Source of the DNA: CAYTXJ01 sp965613025
Lineage (GTDB): Bacteria; Desulfobacterota; DSM-4660; Desulfatiglandales; JALVMZ01
NCBI GenBank assembly: GCA_965613025.1
Contig: CBFDUE010000009.1
Span: 1 to 49,899, forward strand
Direction: 5' to 3'
Length of the DNA stretch: 49,899 bases
Part shown: one piece after another, positions 33,779 to 43,147 of the stretch
Layout: each line of letters begins with the position of its first letter
Numbering within the stretch: position 1 is the stretch's first letter
Notes under the pieces: model-generated
The model's database searches: none
Told to the model about the DNA's origin: nothing
What the model saw: only the letters and a program-made list of their open reading frames with translations
Program-made: the position numbers and the translations under genes

Positions 33779-35452
33779 ATGCAAAAAAGAAGTGATCTTA
33801 TAGTAAAAGGGCCGGAAAGGGCTCCACACCGCTCTCTTTTAAGAGCTAATGGTCTTTCTGAATGGGAAATGGAAAGACCAATTATTGGAATTGCTAATTC
33901 ATTTAATGAGATTATTCCAGGGCATCTGTATCTGGACAGACTGGTTGAGGCTGTAAAAGCCGGGGTTTATGCAGCAGGAGGTACTCCTGTTGTATTTAAC
34001 ACTATTGGAGTCTGTGATGGAATAGCCATGAATCATGAAGGTATGAAGTATTCGCTTCCCAGTCGGGAACTTATAGCAGATTCCATTGAAATAATGGCTA
34101 TGGCCCATCCCTTTGATGGTCTTGTTCTTGTGGCATCTTGTGATAAGATCATTCCAGGAATGTTAATTGCTGCTGTTAGGCTAAATATCCCTTCCATCTT
34201 TCTCTCAGGTGGTCCAATGCTTCCTGGAAAGGCCTTTGGAAAAGAGATCGGTCTGGATAAGGTCTTTGAGGCAGTGGGAGGCTTTAAAAAGGGAAAAATT
34301 AGTGAGGATGAATTGTACCAGCTTGAATGCATGGCCTGTCCTGGCCCAGGCTCCTGTGCTGGTATGTTCACTGCTAACACCATGAATAACCTCTCAGAGG
34401 CACTGGGTATATCTCTTCCCTTTAATGGTAGTGTGCCTTCTGTTTTTGCAGAAAGAGTCAGGTTGGCTAAGGCAAGCGGGCAAAAGGTTGTAGAATTGGT
34501 AAAAAGAGGGATCAAGCCCAGAGATATTATGACAAAAGGGGCCTTCTACAATGCTATTGCTGTTGATATGGCTTTGGGTGGATCAACCAACACAGTTCTT
34601 CACCTTTCTGCCCTGGCCTATTATGCTGAAGTTGATCTTACCCTAAGAGATTTTGACCACTTTACTGAAAAAGTCCCTCATCTCACGTCCTTAGCACCTT
34701 CAGGCCCCCATCACATAGTGGATCTGTTCTATGCTGGAGGGGTTCCTGCAATTCTATCCGAACTGAGAAAGGCCAAACTCATCGATGATCAACAGTTAAC
34801 TGTCTATGGAAAAAGCATTGGAGAGATGCTTGATGAGATTAAAGCGGGAATAAAAGACTTCTCTATTATTCGACCCATTGATAATCCTATTCATAAAACG
34901 GGTGGATTGGCGGTTTTGACAGGAAATCTGGCACCAGATGGGGCAGTTGTTAAGCAAGCGGCTGTAGCTGAGGAAATGCTGAAACATTCAGGTCCCGCGC
35001 GAGTCTTTGACTCTGAAGAGGAAGCTGTTCAAGCAATCATGAACGAAGAGATCAGAAAAGGGGATGTTATTGTTATTCGCTATGAAGGCCCTAAGGGAGG
35101 CCCTGGGATGAGGGAGATGCTATCTCCTACCTCATCATTAGCTGGAATGGGAATGGACAAAGATGTAGCCCTGATTACCGATGGACGGTTTTCAGGTGCT
35201 AGTAGAGGAGCCTCTATTGGGCATATCTCCCCAGAGGCCGCATCTGGAGGACCCATTGCTGCAATTCAGAATGGGGACATCATTGAAATTGACATTCCTA
35301 ACAAACAGCTAAATGTTCAACTTTCAGATGAGGAAATTAAAAGAAGAATTGCAGAATTACCTCCCTTTAAACCCAAGATAACAGCCGGCTATTTAGCAAG
35401 ATATGCAAAGGCTGTCTCCAGCGCTGATAGAGGAGCTGTTCTGCCGAGATAA
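33779..35452 (+). CDS. ilvD: Dihydroxy-acid dehydratase
   Basis: 557 residues, normal for IlvD. N-terminus RSDLIVKGPERAPHRSLLRA; Fe-S ligands in VASCDKIIPGML and CMACPGPGSCAGMFTANTMN; LGGSTNTVLHL and the C-terminal TDGRFSGASRGASIGHISPE. It removes water from 2,3-dihydroxy acids in valine and isoleucine synthesis. The cluster with a TRAP transporter and without ilvB/ilvC could mean a catabolic sugar-acid substrate, as some IlvD/Edd-family enzymes have. AGGGGAAG ribosome site. Confidence 0.92.
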   Translation: MQKRSDLIVKGPERAPHRSLLRANGLSEWEMERPIIGIANSFNEIIPGHLYLDRLVEAVKAGVYAAGGTPVVFNTIGVCDGIAMNHEGMKYSLPSRELIADSIEIMAMAHPFDGLVLVASCDKIIPGMLIAAVRLNIPSIFLSGGPMLPGKAFGKEIGLDKVFEAVGGFKKGKISEDELYQLECMACPGPGSCAGMFTANTMNNLSEALGISLPFNGSVPSVFAERVRLAKASGQKVVELVKRGIKPRDIMTKGAFYNAIAVDMALGGSTNTVLHLSALAYYAEVDLTLRDFDHFTEKVPHLTSLAPSGPHHIVDLFYAGGVPAILSELRKAKLIDDQQLTVYGKSIGEMLDEIKAGIKDFSIIRPIDNPIHKTGGLAVLTGNLAPDGAVVKQAAVAEEMLKHSGPARVFDSEEEAVQAIMNEEIRKGDVIVIRYEGPKGGPGMREMLSPTSSLAGMGMDKDVALITDGRFSGASRGASIGHISPEAASGGPIAAIQNGDIIEIDIPNKQLNVQLSDEEIKRRIAELPPFKPKITAGYLARYAKAVSSADRGAVLPR

Positions 35453-35490
35453 ATATCATAGTATCAGATAGGGATCTTAAGAAATAGATC

Positions 35491-35520
35491 TTGACAAAAA
35501 TCGAAAATTTTTTGTATTAT
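35491..35520 (+). promoter_or_regulatory. Predicted sigma70 promoter of the XRE-cupin regulator
   Basis: TTGACA (35491-35496), 18-nt spacer, TATTAT (35515-35520). Start codon 29 nt downstream. The spacer contains AAAATTTTTT, a possible bent segment. Confidence 0.65.
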
Positions 35521-35548
35521 AAATAAGTTAAGCCCGGAAAAGTTAATA

Positions 35549-36121
35549 ATGCTTGAAAAAAGGATTGCGGATAAGATACGTCAGATAAGGAAAAATAAGG
35601 GACTTACCTTAGCTCAACTGGGTAAAGAAGTAGGATTATCTAAAGGCATGCTCTCCCGAATAGAGAATAGTCAGGTGTCTTTGCCTATAGCTACATTGGC
35701 CAAAATTGCACGTGCATTGGGAGTCCCTATCAGTATCTTCTTTAAAGATGACGACACTGACAAAGAAGGATATGCGCTGACCCGCAGAAATGAACGAAAA
35801 CAGGTAATAAGAAAAGGCACACGGATCGGCTTTACCTATTATTCCCTAACAGGACTGAAATCTCAACATATAATAGAACCATTTATTGTTAAGTATCCGG
35901 TGATAAGGAAAGAACCAACTATTCTGTTTGATCACCCCGGCGAAGAATTCCTTTTTGTCCTAAAAGGCAATATAGAATTTATATATGGAAAAGAAAAGAT
36001 AAGACTGGGCCCTGGTGATGCAATCCACTTTGATCCCTCTATACCACACAGGGGGCAGAATGCGGGAGAAGAAGAGAGCGAATGTCTGGTCATTATTATT
36101 GACAGAGAAGTGATAAGATAA
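35549..36121 (+). CDS. XRE-family transcription factor with cupin sensor domain
   Basis: 190 residues. HTH_3 domain at about 5-62 (IRQIRKNKGLTLAQLGKEVG; LSKGMLSRIENSQVSLPIAT) and a cupin_2 barrel at about 115-188 (HPGEEFLFVLKGNIEFIYGK; LGPGDAIHFDPSIPHRGQNA). Members sense small molecules and regulate neighbouring uptake or catabolic genes. It lies between ilvD and the liv operon, both in the same direction. The palindrome in the liv promoter 145 nt downstream is the best candidate site. Confidence 0.9.
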   Translation: MLEKRIADKIRQIRKNKGLTLAQLGKEVGLSKGMLSRIENSQVSLPIATLAKIARALGVPISIFFKDDDTDKEGYALTRRNERKQVIRKGTRIGFTYYSLTGLKSQHIIEPFIVKYPVIRKEPTILFDHPGEEFLFVLKGNIEFIYGKEKIRLGPGDAIHFDPSIPHRGQNAGEEESECLVIIIDREVIR

Positions 36122-36258
36122 TCTGCGAAGAGATACCCCATATCTTTCTGTATCTGAGGACTTATTTTACGGGATAGCTCCCACTTAGATAGAAATTCAA
36201 CATAAGATCTAATTAAAATCTTTTATATCTTTACATTAAGATAAAAATTTTTATATCT

Positions 36259-36287
36259 TTGCTACATCAATATTGTATTGATATTTA
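36259..36287 (+). promoter_or_regulatory. liv promoter with inverted-repeat operator in its spacer
   Basis: TTGCTA (36259-36264) and TATTTA (36282-36287) are 17 nt apart. The spacer holds the perfect inverted repeat ATCAATA-TTG-TATTGAT (36266-36282). A protein bound there would cover the promoter. The remaining part of the 202-nt gap (36122-36258) is AT-rich, with two similar ATATCTTT-containing stretches. Confidence 0.6.
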
Positions 36288-36323
36288 TTACTAACCCTTT
36301 AAATGCAAGAGAGGAGGTAGATC

Positions 36324-37598
36324 ATGAAAGGTTGGACATTAAAAATATTAACTATTTTAACTATCTTTTTATCTCCTCTATTCCTTTCAACCCATACCTA
36401 TGCTACAAAACCGATAATACTTGGATGCCCCCTTTCCACTGCGTTTGTATATGGATGGGATGCTGAAAGAGGTATCAGGCTTGCTGTTGAAGAGATAAAT
36501 GCAAAAGGAGGGGTCAATGTGGCAGGAACCAAGAGGCCCTTTAAGGTAGAGGTGATTGATACCAGGGACTTAGAGCCCGGTGTTCCTGTAAGTGAAGCAT
36601 TACTTGCGGTTGAAAAGCTGATATTGGAAAAGAAGGCAGACTTTATTATGGGAGGGCCTGTCAGAAGTGAGGCTGCGCTTGCGGCGATGGATATACTTTC
36701 AAAATACAAAAAGGTATCTATTGTAACCACAGGGGTTCTTACTCCCAAATATCATGCAAGGGTTTTAAAAAACTACAAGAGATATAAGTACTGCTTCAGG
36801 ATCACTGGAGAGGCAAAGTGGATGGTAACAGGAGAGATTATCCCCTGTCTTTTGGAAATAGGGAAAAAATATAATCTGAATCGGCTCTTTATTATGATCC
36901 AGGATGTTGCCCATGCACGTGCTGGAGGAAAGATCATAGCAAAGATAATGAAGAAAAAGGGCTGGAATGTGCTGGGTGAACCCGAGATCTACCCTACCGG
37001 ATCAACGGATTTTTCTATGGGTCTTCTTAAGGCAAAAAAATTAGGTGCCCAGGTTATTCTGATATGGATGGATATGCCTGAGACCTCCATTCTTCTTAAA
37101 CAGTGGTATGATATGAAGATTCCCGCACTTCCCTTTGGCTCCATTATATCAGCGGCAGAGCAACCCGGTTTTTGGAAGGCAACTGAAGGAAAGGGTGAAT
37201 ACTGCCTTGCAAATGTGGTAAATGCAGGGAATGCCCCATGTAATGCAACGGATTGGACAATGCGCTTTTATAACGCATATAAGAAGAGATGGGGGATTGA
37301 ACCAGAGGCATATGGGACCTCCAGCAGTTACATGGCACCTTATGTGTTGAAGGCTGCGATAGAGAGGGCGGGTAGTCTGGATTCAGATGCGGTCATTAAG
37401 GCCTTAGAGCAGACTGATATTATGGGAGTATATGGAAGGATTAGATTTGATCCCAAGAGTCATCAGGTGATTCCTGCAACAGATCCCAAGCAGGGGGCGG
37501 TTGGAAGCATCTTTCAGTGGCAGGCAGGTAAAAGGGTTGTGGTATTCCCAAAGAGTATTGCAATGGGAGAGATCCTTCTTCCACCTTGGATGAAATAG
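36324..37598 (+). CDS. livK: Branched-chain-amino-acid-type ABC transporter, substrate-binding protein
   Basis: 424 residues with a signal peptide (ILTILTIFLSPLFLSTHTYA). Type I periplasmic fold: CPLSTAFVYGWDAERGIRLA, EINAKGGVNVAGTKRPFKVE, IMGGPVRSEAALAAMDIL, STDFSMGLLKAKKLGAQVIL and YGTSSSYMAPYVLKAAIERA. LivK-like proteins in aromatic degraders often bind aromatic or other carboxylates rather than amino acids. An AGGAGG box precedes ATG 36324. Confidence 0.9.
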   Translation: MKGWTLKILTILTIFLSPLFLSTHTYATKPIILGCPLSTAFVYGWDAERGIRLAVEEINAKGGVNVAGTKRPFKVEVIDTRDLEPGVPVSEALLAVEKLILEKKADFIMGGPVRSEAALAAMDILSKYKKVSIVTTGVLTPKYHARVLKNYKRYKYCFRITGEAKWMVTGEIIPCLLEIGKKYNLNRLFIMIQDVAHARAGGKIIAKIMKKKGWNVLGEPEIYPTGSTDFSMGLLKAKKLGAQVILIWMDMPETSILLKQWYDMKIPALPFGSIISAAEQPGFWKATEGKGEYCLANVVNAGNAPCNATDWTMRFYNAYKKRWGIEPEAYGTSSSYMAPYVLKAAIERAGSLDSDAVIKALEQTDIMGVYGRIRFDPKSHQVIPATDPKQGAVGSIFQWQAGKRVVVFPKSIAMGEILLPPWMK

Positions 37599-37609
37599 CA
37601 GCTTGAGTT

Positions 37610-38476
37610 ATGGAGATAGTAATATACGGAATTATAAACAGTATCACTCTGTCTCTAATTGCCATAGGATTTACACTGGTCTATGGTATAAGCAGACTTC
37701 CCAATTTTGCCCATGGTGCCATATATGTGGTATCTGGTTTTATGGTCTGGATCTTTTTAAATATGCTTCACCTGCCCTATCTATTATGTATCCTGCTTTC
37801 GTTAATAGCTTCAGGAATCATTGGTGGCATCATATATCAACTGGCTCTTATAAGGGTAAGGGGAATGCCCATATCTGAGATCATCGCATCCTATGCCATT
37901 GGTCTTGCCATACTTGAGGGACTTCGCTGGGCAGGATTTAAAGGACTCACCTATACACTCCCCTCTTTCTTAGAGGGGAGTGTAATCATATTGGGAGTCC
38001 CTGTGGACTTTCAGCGTATATTTCTGGTCATAATTGGAGTGAGTATTGTGCTCTTTCTCTATCTCTTTACCCATAAGACCAAACTTGGACTTGCACTCCG
38101 TGGTATGGCACAGGACGAAAGAGCAGCTATGATGCTTGGGATTGACTCTGATCTTATGGCAGTAATCTCTATGGCATTGGGCTCCATGCTTGCAGGGCTT
38201 GCTGCCATAGTGCTTTTACCCTTGGGAAACATCATTGTGGAGGCAGGGTATCAGATACTGATTCAGGCAATAGCAGTCTGTATTGTGGGGGGGCTTGGAA
38301 GCTGGGTGGGCGCAGTGCTTGCATCTTTTATTATTGGCTTTGCTCAGATTCTTACAGTGGCCTATATTGAATCCCACTTTCAGATGGTGGTAGCACTTCT
38401 TGCGATAATTCTTACCCTGATCTTTAGGCCTTCGGGACTCTTTGGTATGCAAAAGGAACTGGAAGAAAGGGTATAA
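37610..38476 (+). CDS. livH: Liv-type ABC transporter permease 1
   Basis: 288 residues, about eight TM segments. GIINSITLSLIAIGFTLVYG and NFAHGAIYVVSGF at the N-terminus; the EAA-like loop LALRGMAQDERAAMMLGIDS (about 161-180); VGGLGSWVGAVLASFIIGF near the C-terminus. 11 nt after livK. No strong ribosome site is visible, so coupling to livK is likely. Confidence 0.93.
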   Translation: MEIVIYGIINSITLSLIAIGFTLVYGISRLPNFAHGAIYVVSGFMVWIFLNMLHLPYLLCILLSLIASGIIGGIIYQLALIRVRGMPISEIIASYAIGLAILEGLRWAGFKGLTYTLPSFLEGSVIILGVPVDFQRIFLVIIGVSIVLFLYLFTHKTKLGLALRGMAQDERAAMMLGIDSDLMAVISMALGSMLAGLAAIVLLPLGNIIVEAGYQILIQAIAVCIVGGLGSWVGAVLASFIIGFAQILTVAYIESHFQMVVALLAIILTLIFRPSGLFGMQKELEERV

Positions 38477-39493
38477 TTGAAGATGAAGGGAAGTTTTAGA
38501 AAGGAGAGAATAGATCGGGGAATCAAGGTAAGAACAGAAGGAATATATGCAATAAGCTCATGGAGAGAGATGGGATATCTTATAATTCCAAGGGCTATGC
38601 TCATATTTGGCCTGCTTTTAAGTCCTGTGTTGATTCCCAGTCTGTATTGGCAAAGAGTGATAACATATGTATGTATATATTCACTACTTGCTATTGGTTT
38701 TGATTTTCTTGCCCATTTTGTGGGATTGGTATCACTTGGGGGGGCATTCTTTATCGGAGTTGGTGGATATCTGGGTGCATATCTAAATACCTATCTCAAT
38801 CTCCCACTGTATCTTACCATTCCCATATCCTCTATTGTAGGCGCCGTGATATGCACATTACTGTTATTGCCGTGTCTTCCATTGAGAGGGGTCTATTTTG
38901 CCATAATCACCCTTATGTACCCACTTATATTTATGAGGCTTATTGAGGCACTGGATATTCTGGGCGGAACCGAAGGCATATTTGGGGTATCCAGTTTTCC
39001 AAATCAATGGGTTGAACAGTATTTCATAATACTTTGCACCCTGTTTGCCCTTTTTCTTCTGAGGAGATTTGTAAATATAGATGTGGGGCTCGTATTTCGT
39101 GCGGTAAAAGACAATGATCAGGCTGTCAGGGCCTCTGGAATAAATGTTACCTTTGTAAAGGCAACAGCTGTATTTATTGCATCCCTTTTGGGATGCTTAG
39201 GAGGGGTAACACTGGTTCATATATATATGTGGGCTGGCATGAGCCTCTTTGCCTTAGATTTTTCCATTATTCCCATTGCAGCCACTGTGATAGGTGGAGG
39301 TGGGACACTAGTGGGCGCAGTTATTGGGACCTTTATCCTGGTTCCTGTATCAGAACTTCTGCGTGAACTTGGAACACTCCGTATCGTCTTCTATTCGCTT
39401 ATACTTACTGGATTTGTGATATTTAAAAGTGAAGGTATAATGAATTACGCACAGAGGAAATATCATCAGTTTGAAAGATGGGTTAGAGTATGA
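38477..39493 (+). CDS. livM: Liv-type ABC transporter permease 2
   Basis: 338 residues with a basic N-terminal extension of about 35 residues, then TM segments and the landmarks LGGAFFIGVGGYLGAYLNTY, RGVYFAIITLMYPLIFMRLI, GLVFRAVKDNDQAVRASGIN (the coupling loop) and IPIAATVIGGGGTLVGAVIG. The start is TTG 38477 directly after the livH stop (AAGGG 5 nt upstream) or ATG 38483. Overlaps livG by 4 nt. Confidence 0.92.
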   Translation: MKMKGSFRKERIDRGIKVRTEGIYAISSWREMGYLIIPRAMLIFGLLLSPVLIPSLYWQRVITYVCIYSLLAIGFDFLAHFVGLVSLGGAFFIGVGGYLGAYLNTYLNLPLYLTIPISSIVGAVICTLLLLPCLPLRGVYFAIITLMYPLIFMRLIEALDILGGTEGIFGVSSFPNQWVEQYFIILCTLFALFLLRRFVNIDVGLVFRAVKDNDQAVRASGINVTFVKATAVFIASLLGCLGGVTLVHIYMWAGMSLFALDFSIIPIAATVIGGGGTLVGAVIGTFILVPVSELLRELGTLRIVFYSLILTGFVIFKSEGIMNYAQRKYHQFERWVRV

Positions 39494-40272
39494 AAAAGGG
39501 AATCCTGCTTGAAGTCTCTGGACTTTCAAAGCGATTTGGTGGGGTTCAGGCACTCAGCAACATAAGCTTTAAGGTAAATAGAGGAGATATATTTGGAATA
39601 ATAGGTCCAAATGGGTCAGGTAAGACCACGTTGGTAAACTGCATAACAGGCTTCATTAAAAGTGATGAAGGCAAAGTAGTCTTTAGAGGTAAGGATATTA
39701 CAAAGTTGCCCCCACATAAGATTGCAAACTTAGGGCTTACCCGGACATTTCAGATAATGAGACCATACTATAGCCTTCCTGCGTTTAAGAATCTCATAAT
39801 CCCCCTGTTTTCTCATAGAGCAAGAAAAGAGGGGGGATGGCGGGGGGGAGGGAGGCTTGGAGACAGAAAGACAGTAAGCCTTGATATACTGGAAGATATA
39901 GGCTTTGAAAGAGACTCCTCTGTCCCCTATAAGCTGGCCTCCAGCCTTCCAACGGGTTATCTAAAGCGACTTGAACTTGCAAGATGTCTCTCTCTGCGGC
40001 CAGAGTTGATTATATGTGATGAGATCTTTTCAGGGCTGAGCATGAGTGAGATTGCAAGTATGGTTCCGCTGATTGAAAGACTCCAGATGGAAGGGATAAC
40101 CCTTATAATGATAGAACACAGGTTAAGGGAGCTGTTCAGGGTGGCAAACAGGGTTATGGTATTAAATTTTGGAGTAAAGCTCATTGAAGGTCTGCCTGAA
40201 GAGGTAATTGAAGATGAGAGGGTAAAAGAGGCCTATTTCGGATCTGACACGGAGGTAATGGAATATGCTTGA
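39490..40272 (+). CDS. livG: Liv-type ABC transporter ATPase 1
   Basis: 260 residues. Walker A GPNGSGKTT (about 39-47), Q-loop in LTRTFQIMRPYYSL, Walker B LIICDEIFSG, H-loop IEHRLREL. The signature motif reads LPTGYLKRLELAR rather than the usual LSYGQQRRLEIAR, so its Ser-Gly is replaced by Thr-Gly. The short charged insert EGGWRGGGRLGDRK is typical of LivG. Confidence 0.92.
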   Translation: MKKGILLEVSGLSKRFGGVQALSNISFKVNRGDIFGIIGPNGSGKTTLVNCITGFIKSDEGKVVFRGKDITKLPPHKIANLGLTRTFQIMRPYYSLPAFKNLIIPLFSHRARKEGGWRGGGRLGDRKTVSLDILEDIGFERDSSVPYKLASSLPTGYLKRLELARCLSLRPELIICDEIFSGLSMSEIASMVPLIERLQMEGITLIMIEHRLRELFRVANRVMVLNFGVKLIEGLPEEVIEDERVKEAYFGSDTEVMEYA

Positions 40273-41011
40273 GGCACAGGAGCTAATGGTCTTTTATGAA
40301 AATATGATCGCCTTAAATAATGTGAGCCTTAATTTAGAAAAGGGACAGATCGTGGGTGTATTTGGTGCAAACAGCGCGGGGAAGTCCACCCTTATGTATA
40401 CCCTATCTGGCATCATATTGGATATAAGAAAGAAGGAGGAGATGGCAGGGGGGGAAAGGATCACAGTCCTTGGAAGGATATTCTATGAAGGAAAAGAGGT
40501 ATCTCAGCTTAAGCCCAGTAAAAGGGCAAAGATGGGAATTGTGCTCTGCCCTGAAAGGAGAAGGATATTCCCAGAGAGCACTGTCCTTGAAAATCTCAAG
40601 ATAGGGGGATATCTTGCAACCCCCTTGCAGGCAAAAGAGACCATGGAATATGTCTTTAACATATTTTCTCCTCTTAAAAACTTAAAAAACAGAACAGGTG
40701 GTTTTTTGAGCGGTGGTGAACAGCAGATGCTCGCAATCGGAAGGGCACTGATGGCTCAGCCCAAGGTTCTGCTCTTAGATGAGCCCCTTTTAGGGCTAAG
40801 TCCTCTTATCCAGATAACCCTAATCAGGTCAATAAAGGAGATAAGGGATTCAAAAGGGATTTCCATATTGATAACAGAACAGTATGCAAGACCAGTGCTT
40901 CCCATAGTGGATTATGGATATATCTTGGAGAATGGATCTTCTGTGCTCGAAGGAGACAGAGACCAACTAATGAATAACCCAGATGTAAAATCTGCATATT
41001 TTGGAATATGA
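40265..41011 (+). CDS. livF: Liv-type ABC transporter ATPase 2
   Basis: 248 residues. Walker A GANSAGKST, Q-loop region CPERRRIFPESTVLENLKIG, signature LSGGEQQMLAIGRALMAQPK, Walker B LLLDEPLLGLSP. The loop after Walker A (IILDIRKKEEMAGGERITV) is longer than usual. Overlaps livG by 8 nt and the acyl-CoA ligase by 4 nt. Confidence 0.93.
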   Translation: MLEAQELMVFYENMIALNNVSLNLEKGQIVGVFGANSAGKSTLMYTLSGIILDIRKKEEMAGGERITVLGRIFYEGKEVSQLKPSKRAKMGIVLCPERRRIFPESTVLENLKIGGYLATPLQAKETMEYVFNIFSPLKNLKNRTGGFLSGGEQQMLAIGRALMAQPKVLLLDEPLLGLSPLIQITLIRSIKEIRDSKGISILITEQYARPVLPIVDYGYILENGSSVLEGDRDQLMNNPDVKSAYFGI

Positions 41012-42648
41012 ATATGAAGGCGGAATACAATTTCAGTAGATTTGAAGAGACATGCAAAAGGTTTTCACAAAATACTGCTCTTATTTATCTGGGTGAAAGA
41101 TTCACTTACTCTAAACTCTATGACTATATCCTCAGATTTTCCACCTCTCTTTGGGATATGGGAATAAGAAAGGGTGATAAGGTATTACTATATCTTTCTA
41201 ACTCCATACAGTGGGTCATTGCATTTTTTGCTATTCAGAAGATAGGTGCTGTAGCGGTTCCTGTATCTCCAATATATACCTCTCATGAGCTGGAATATAT
41301 GATAAATGACTCTCAATCTGAAACCATCATCTCATTGGATACCAACTTTTGTTATGTGCAGGAGATATTTGATCGCACACCTCTAAAGCGCATTATTGTA
41401 ACTAATCTGGCTGATATGCTCCCATTTTGGAAGAAGTTTGTTGGCAGACTCTTTGATAAGATTCCCCATGGTAAGGTTGAAAGCGATATACACGTATACG
41501 ATTTTAAAAGTCTTTTATCAAATAATCCCAATCCACCTAAGGTTCAGATAGATCCCTATGAGGACCTATCTTATATACTATATACTGGAGGAACCACGGG
41601 CTTTCCAAAAGGGGTTCCAGGTAACCATATGGGAATGGTCTCTTATGTAAATGATATAACAGATGATGTATTTGGCCCATACTTAGAGAGAGGTAAAGAG
41701 GTATATATTGCAATAAATCCCCTCTTCCATATCATGGCACTGGGTCTTATGGTAGCCATTGGGCTTAATATGGGAAATACCACAATACTTATGCCGGTTC
41801 CTCAGGTAGATGCCATACTGGATGCCATTCAGAGATACAGAGTGGGACTATTTTTAGGGGTTCCTGCACTCTATAGGATGATTCTGGAAAATGACCGTTT
41901 AGACAGATATGACCTCAGCTCCCTTAAGTATTGCTATTGTGGTGGTGATGTGCTTCCCATTGAGGTATTTAGAAGATGGAAAGAGAGATTTGGAATACCC
42001 ATCTATCAGGTATATGGCTCAACTGAAGCAGGGCATGTCACATATAGCAGGCTGAATGAAGAGCCATCGAGTATGTCAGTTGGAAAACCCCTTAAATCAA
42101 GGGAATGTATTGTGGCAGATCCAGAGACCCTCAAACCTCTCCCTCCAGGTGAAGTGGGAGAATTACTGGTCACATCGGATTATACCCTCAAATATTACCT
42201 AAACAAGCCTGAAGAGACTAAAAGCTCCTATGTGGAGCTCAACGGAAAGATCTATTACAGGATGGGAGACTATGTGAAGATGGGTGAAGATGGCCAAGTT
42301 TATTATGTGGAACGATCTGCAGATATTATAAAATATAAAGGCTATAGGGTCTCTGCATCTGAGATTGAGGCGGTGCTCCAGGATCATGAAACAGTAATTG
42401 GTGCATGTGTGGTTGGTGTCCCAGATGAAAGAGTGGGCGAGAGAATTAAGGCCATTGTGGTATTAAAAGAGGATGCAAGGGGGGTGGGCGCATCAGAGCT
42501 GATTAAGTGGTGCAGAGAGAGGCTTGCTCCTTACAAGGTTCCCCAATACATTGAATTTAGGGATATGCTTCCCAAGAGCAAAGTGGGAAAACTCCTAAGA
42601 CGTGAGATCCGAGATGAGGAAAGAAGAAAGACCCAAAAGAAGAATTAA
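41008..42648 (+). CDS. Acyl-CoA synthetase (AMP-forming), probably for the transported carboxylate
   Basis: 546 residues of the ANL superfamily. P-loop-like A3 motif YTGGTTGFPKGVPGNH (about 190-205), A5 YQVYGSTEAGHVTYS, A7 YYRMGDYVKMGEDGQVYYV, A8 RSADIIKYKGYRVSASEIE, catalytic Lys in the A10 region SKVGKLLRRE. It forms an acyl-adenylate and then an acyl-CoA. The 4-nt overlap with livF points to the Liv cargo as its substrate, so an aromatic, alicyclic or fatty acid fits better than an amino acid. No benzoate-CoA-ligase-specific signature can be claimed by eye. Confidence 0.88.
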   Translation: MNMKAEYNFSRFEETCKRFSQNTALIYLGERFTYSKLYDYILRFSTSLWDMGIRKGDKVLLYLSNSIQWVIAFFAIQKIGAVAVPVSPIYTSHELEYMINDSQSETIISLDTNFCYVQEIFDRTPLKRIIVTNLADMLPFWKKFVGRLFDKIPHGKVESDIHVYDFKSLLSNNPNPPKVQIDPYEDLSYILYTGGTTGFPKGVPGNHMGMVSYVNDITDDVFGPYLERGKEVYIAINPLFHIMALGLMVAIGLNMGNTTILMPVPQVDAILDAIQRYRVGLFLGVPALYRMILENDRLDRYDLSSLKYCYCGGDVLPIEVFRRWKERFGIPIYQVYGSTEAGHVTYSRLNEEPSSMSVGKPLKSRECIVADPETLKPLPPGEVGELLVTSDYTLKYYLNKPEETKSSYVELNGKIYYRMGDYVKMGEDGQVYYVERSADIIKYKGYRVSASEIEAVLQDHETVIGACVVGVPDERVGERIKAIVVLKEDARGVGASELIKWCRERLAPYKVPQYIEFRDMLPKSKVGKLLRREIRDEERRKTQKKN

Positions 42649-42660
42649 TCCTTCATTACA

Positions 42661-42684
42661 ATAAAAGTTAAGTTTTCCTTTTAT
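42661..42684. terminator. Weak AT-rich hairpin between convergent genes
   Basis: ATAAAAG (42661-42667) pairs with CTTTTAT (42678-42684) around 10 nt in the 60-nt gap between the acyl-CoA ligase and the response-regulator gene. A possible two-way terminator, but GC-poor. Confidence 0.3.
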
Positions 42685-42708
42685 AGGGTATAAAAGTTGT
42701 TTATCTTA

Positions 42709-43122
42709 CTACTCTTTTAATACCTTTTTAATGACCTCTATTAGCTCATCTGGATTTACAGGCTTTTCCACAAAATCATCTGGGCCAAAATAGCTCTTCT
42801 CTTCAGTCTTTTCTTGTGAGGTCAACTTAAATAGAAAATTTTTGAAATCCACACCTGTTACCTCTGATGCGCCTGATACCACAATAATGGGTATCTCCCT
42901 TAAAGACGGATCCTTTTTTAACTCCTGAAACATCATAATTCCGCTCTTCTCTGGCATGATGAGATCCAAAAGTATGAGATCGGGCCGTCTTTCTCTTGCA
43001 AGTTTAAGTCCTTCTACCCCATTTTGGGCACTAAAATACTCATATCCATTGTCATTTAATATGGTTCCAATAAAATCAATTGCATCAGGTTCATCATCTA
43101 CAACTAATATCTTCTTACTCAT
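42709..43122 (-). CDS. Single-domain response regulator (CheY-like)
   Basis: 137 residues. Acid pocket in VVDDEPDAID (about 6-15), phospho-acceptor Asp in DLILLDLIMPEKSG (about 52), Ser/Thr switch in VVSGASEV and Lys in VEKPVNPDE. The loop between the last two (FKNFLFKLTSQEKTEEKSYF) is longer than in CheY. No output domain and no kinase next to it. It could act in phosphorelay or by protein binding. Confidence 0.9.
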   Translation of the reverse strand: MSKKILVVDDEPDAIDFIGTILNDNGYEYFSAQNGVEGLKLARERRPDLILLDLIMPEKSGIMMFQELKKDPSLREIPIIVVSGASEVTGVDFKNFLFKLTSQEKTEEKSYFGPDDFVEKPVNPDELIEVIKKVLKE

Positions 43123-43147
43123 ACTTAAAACTCCTTAAAGTATATGT

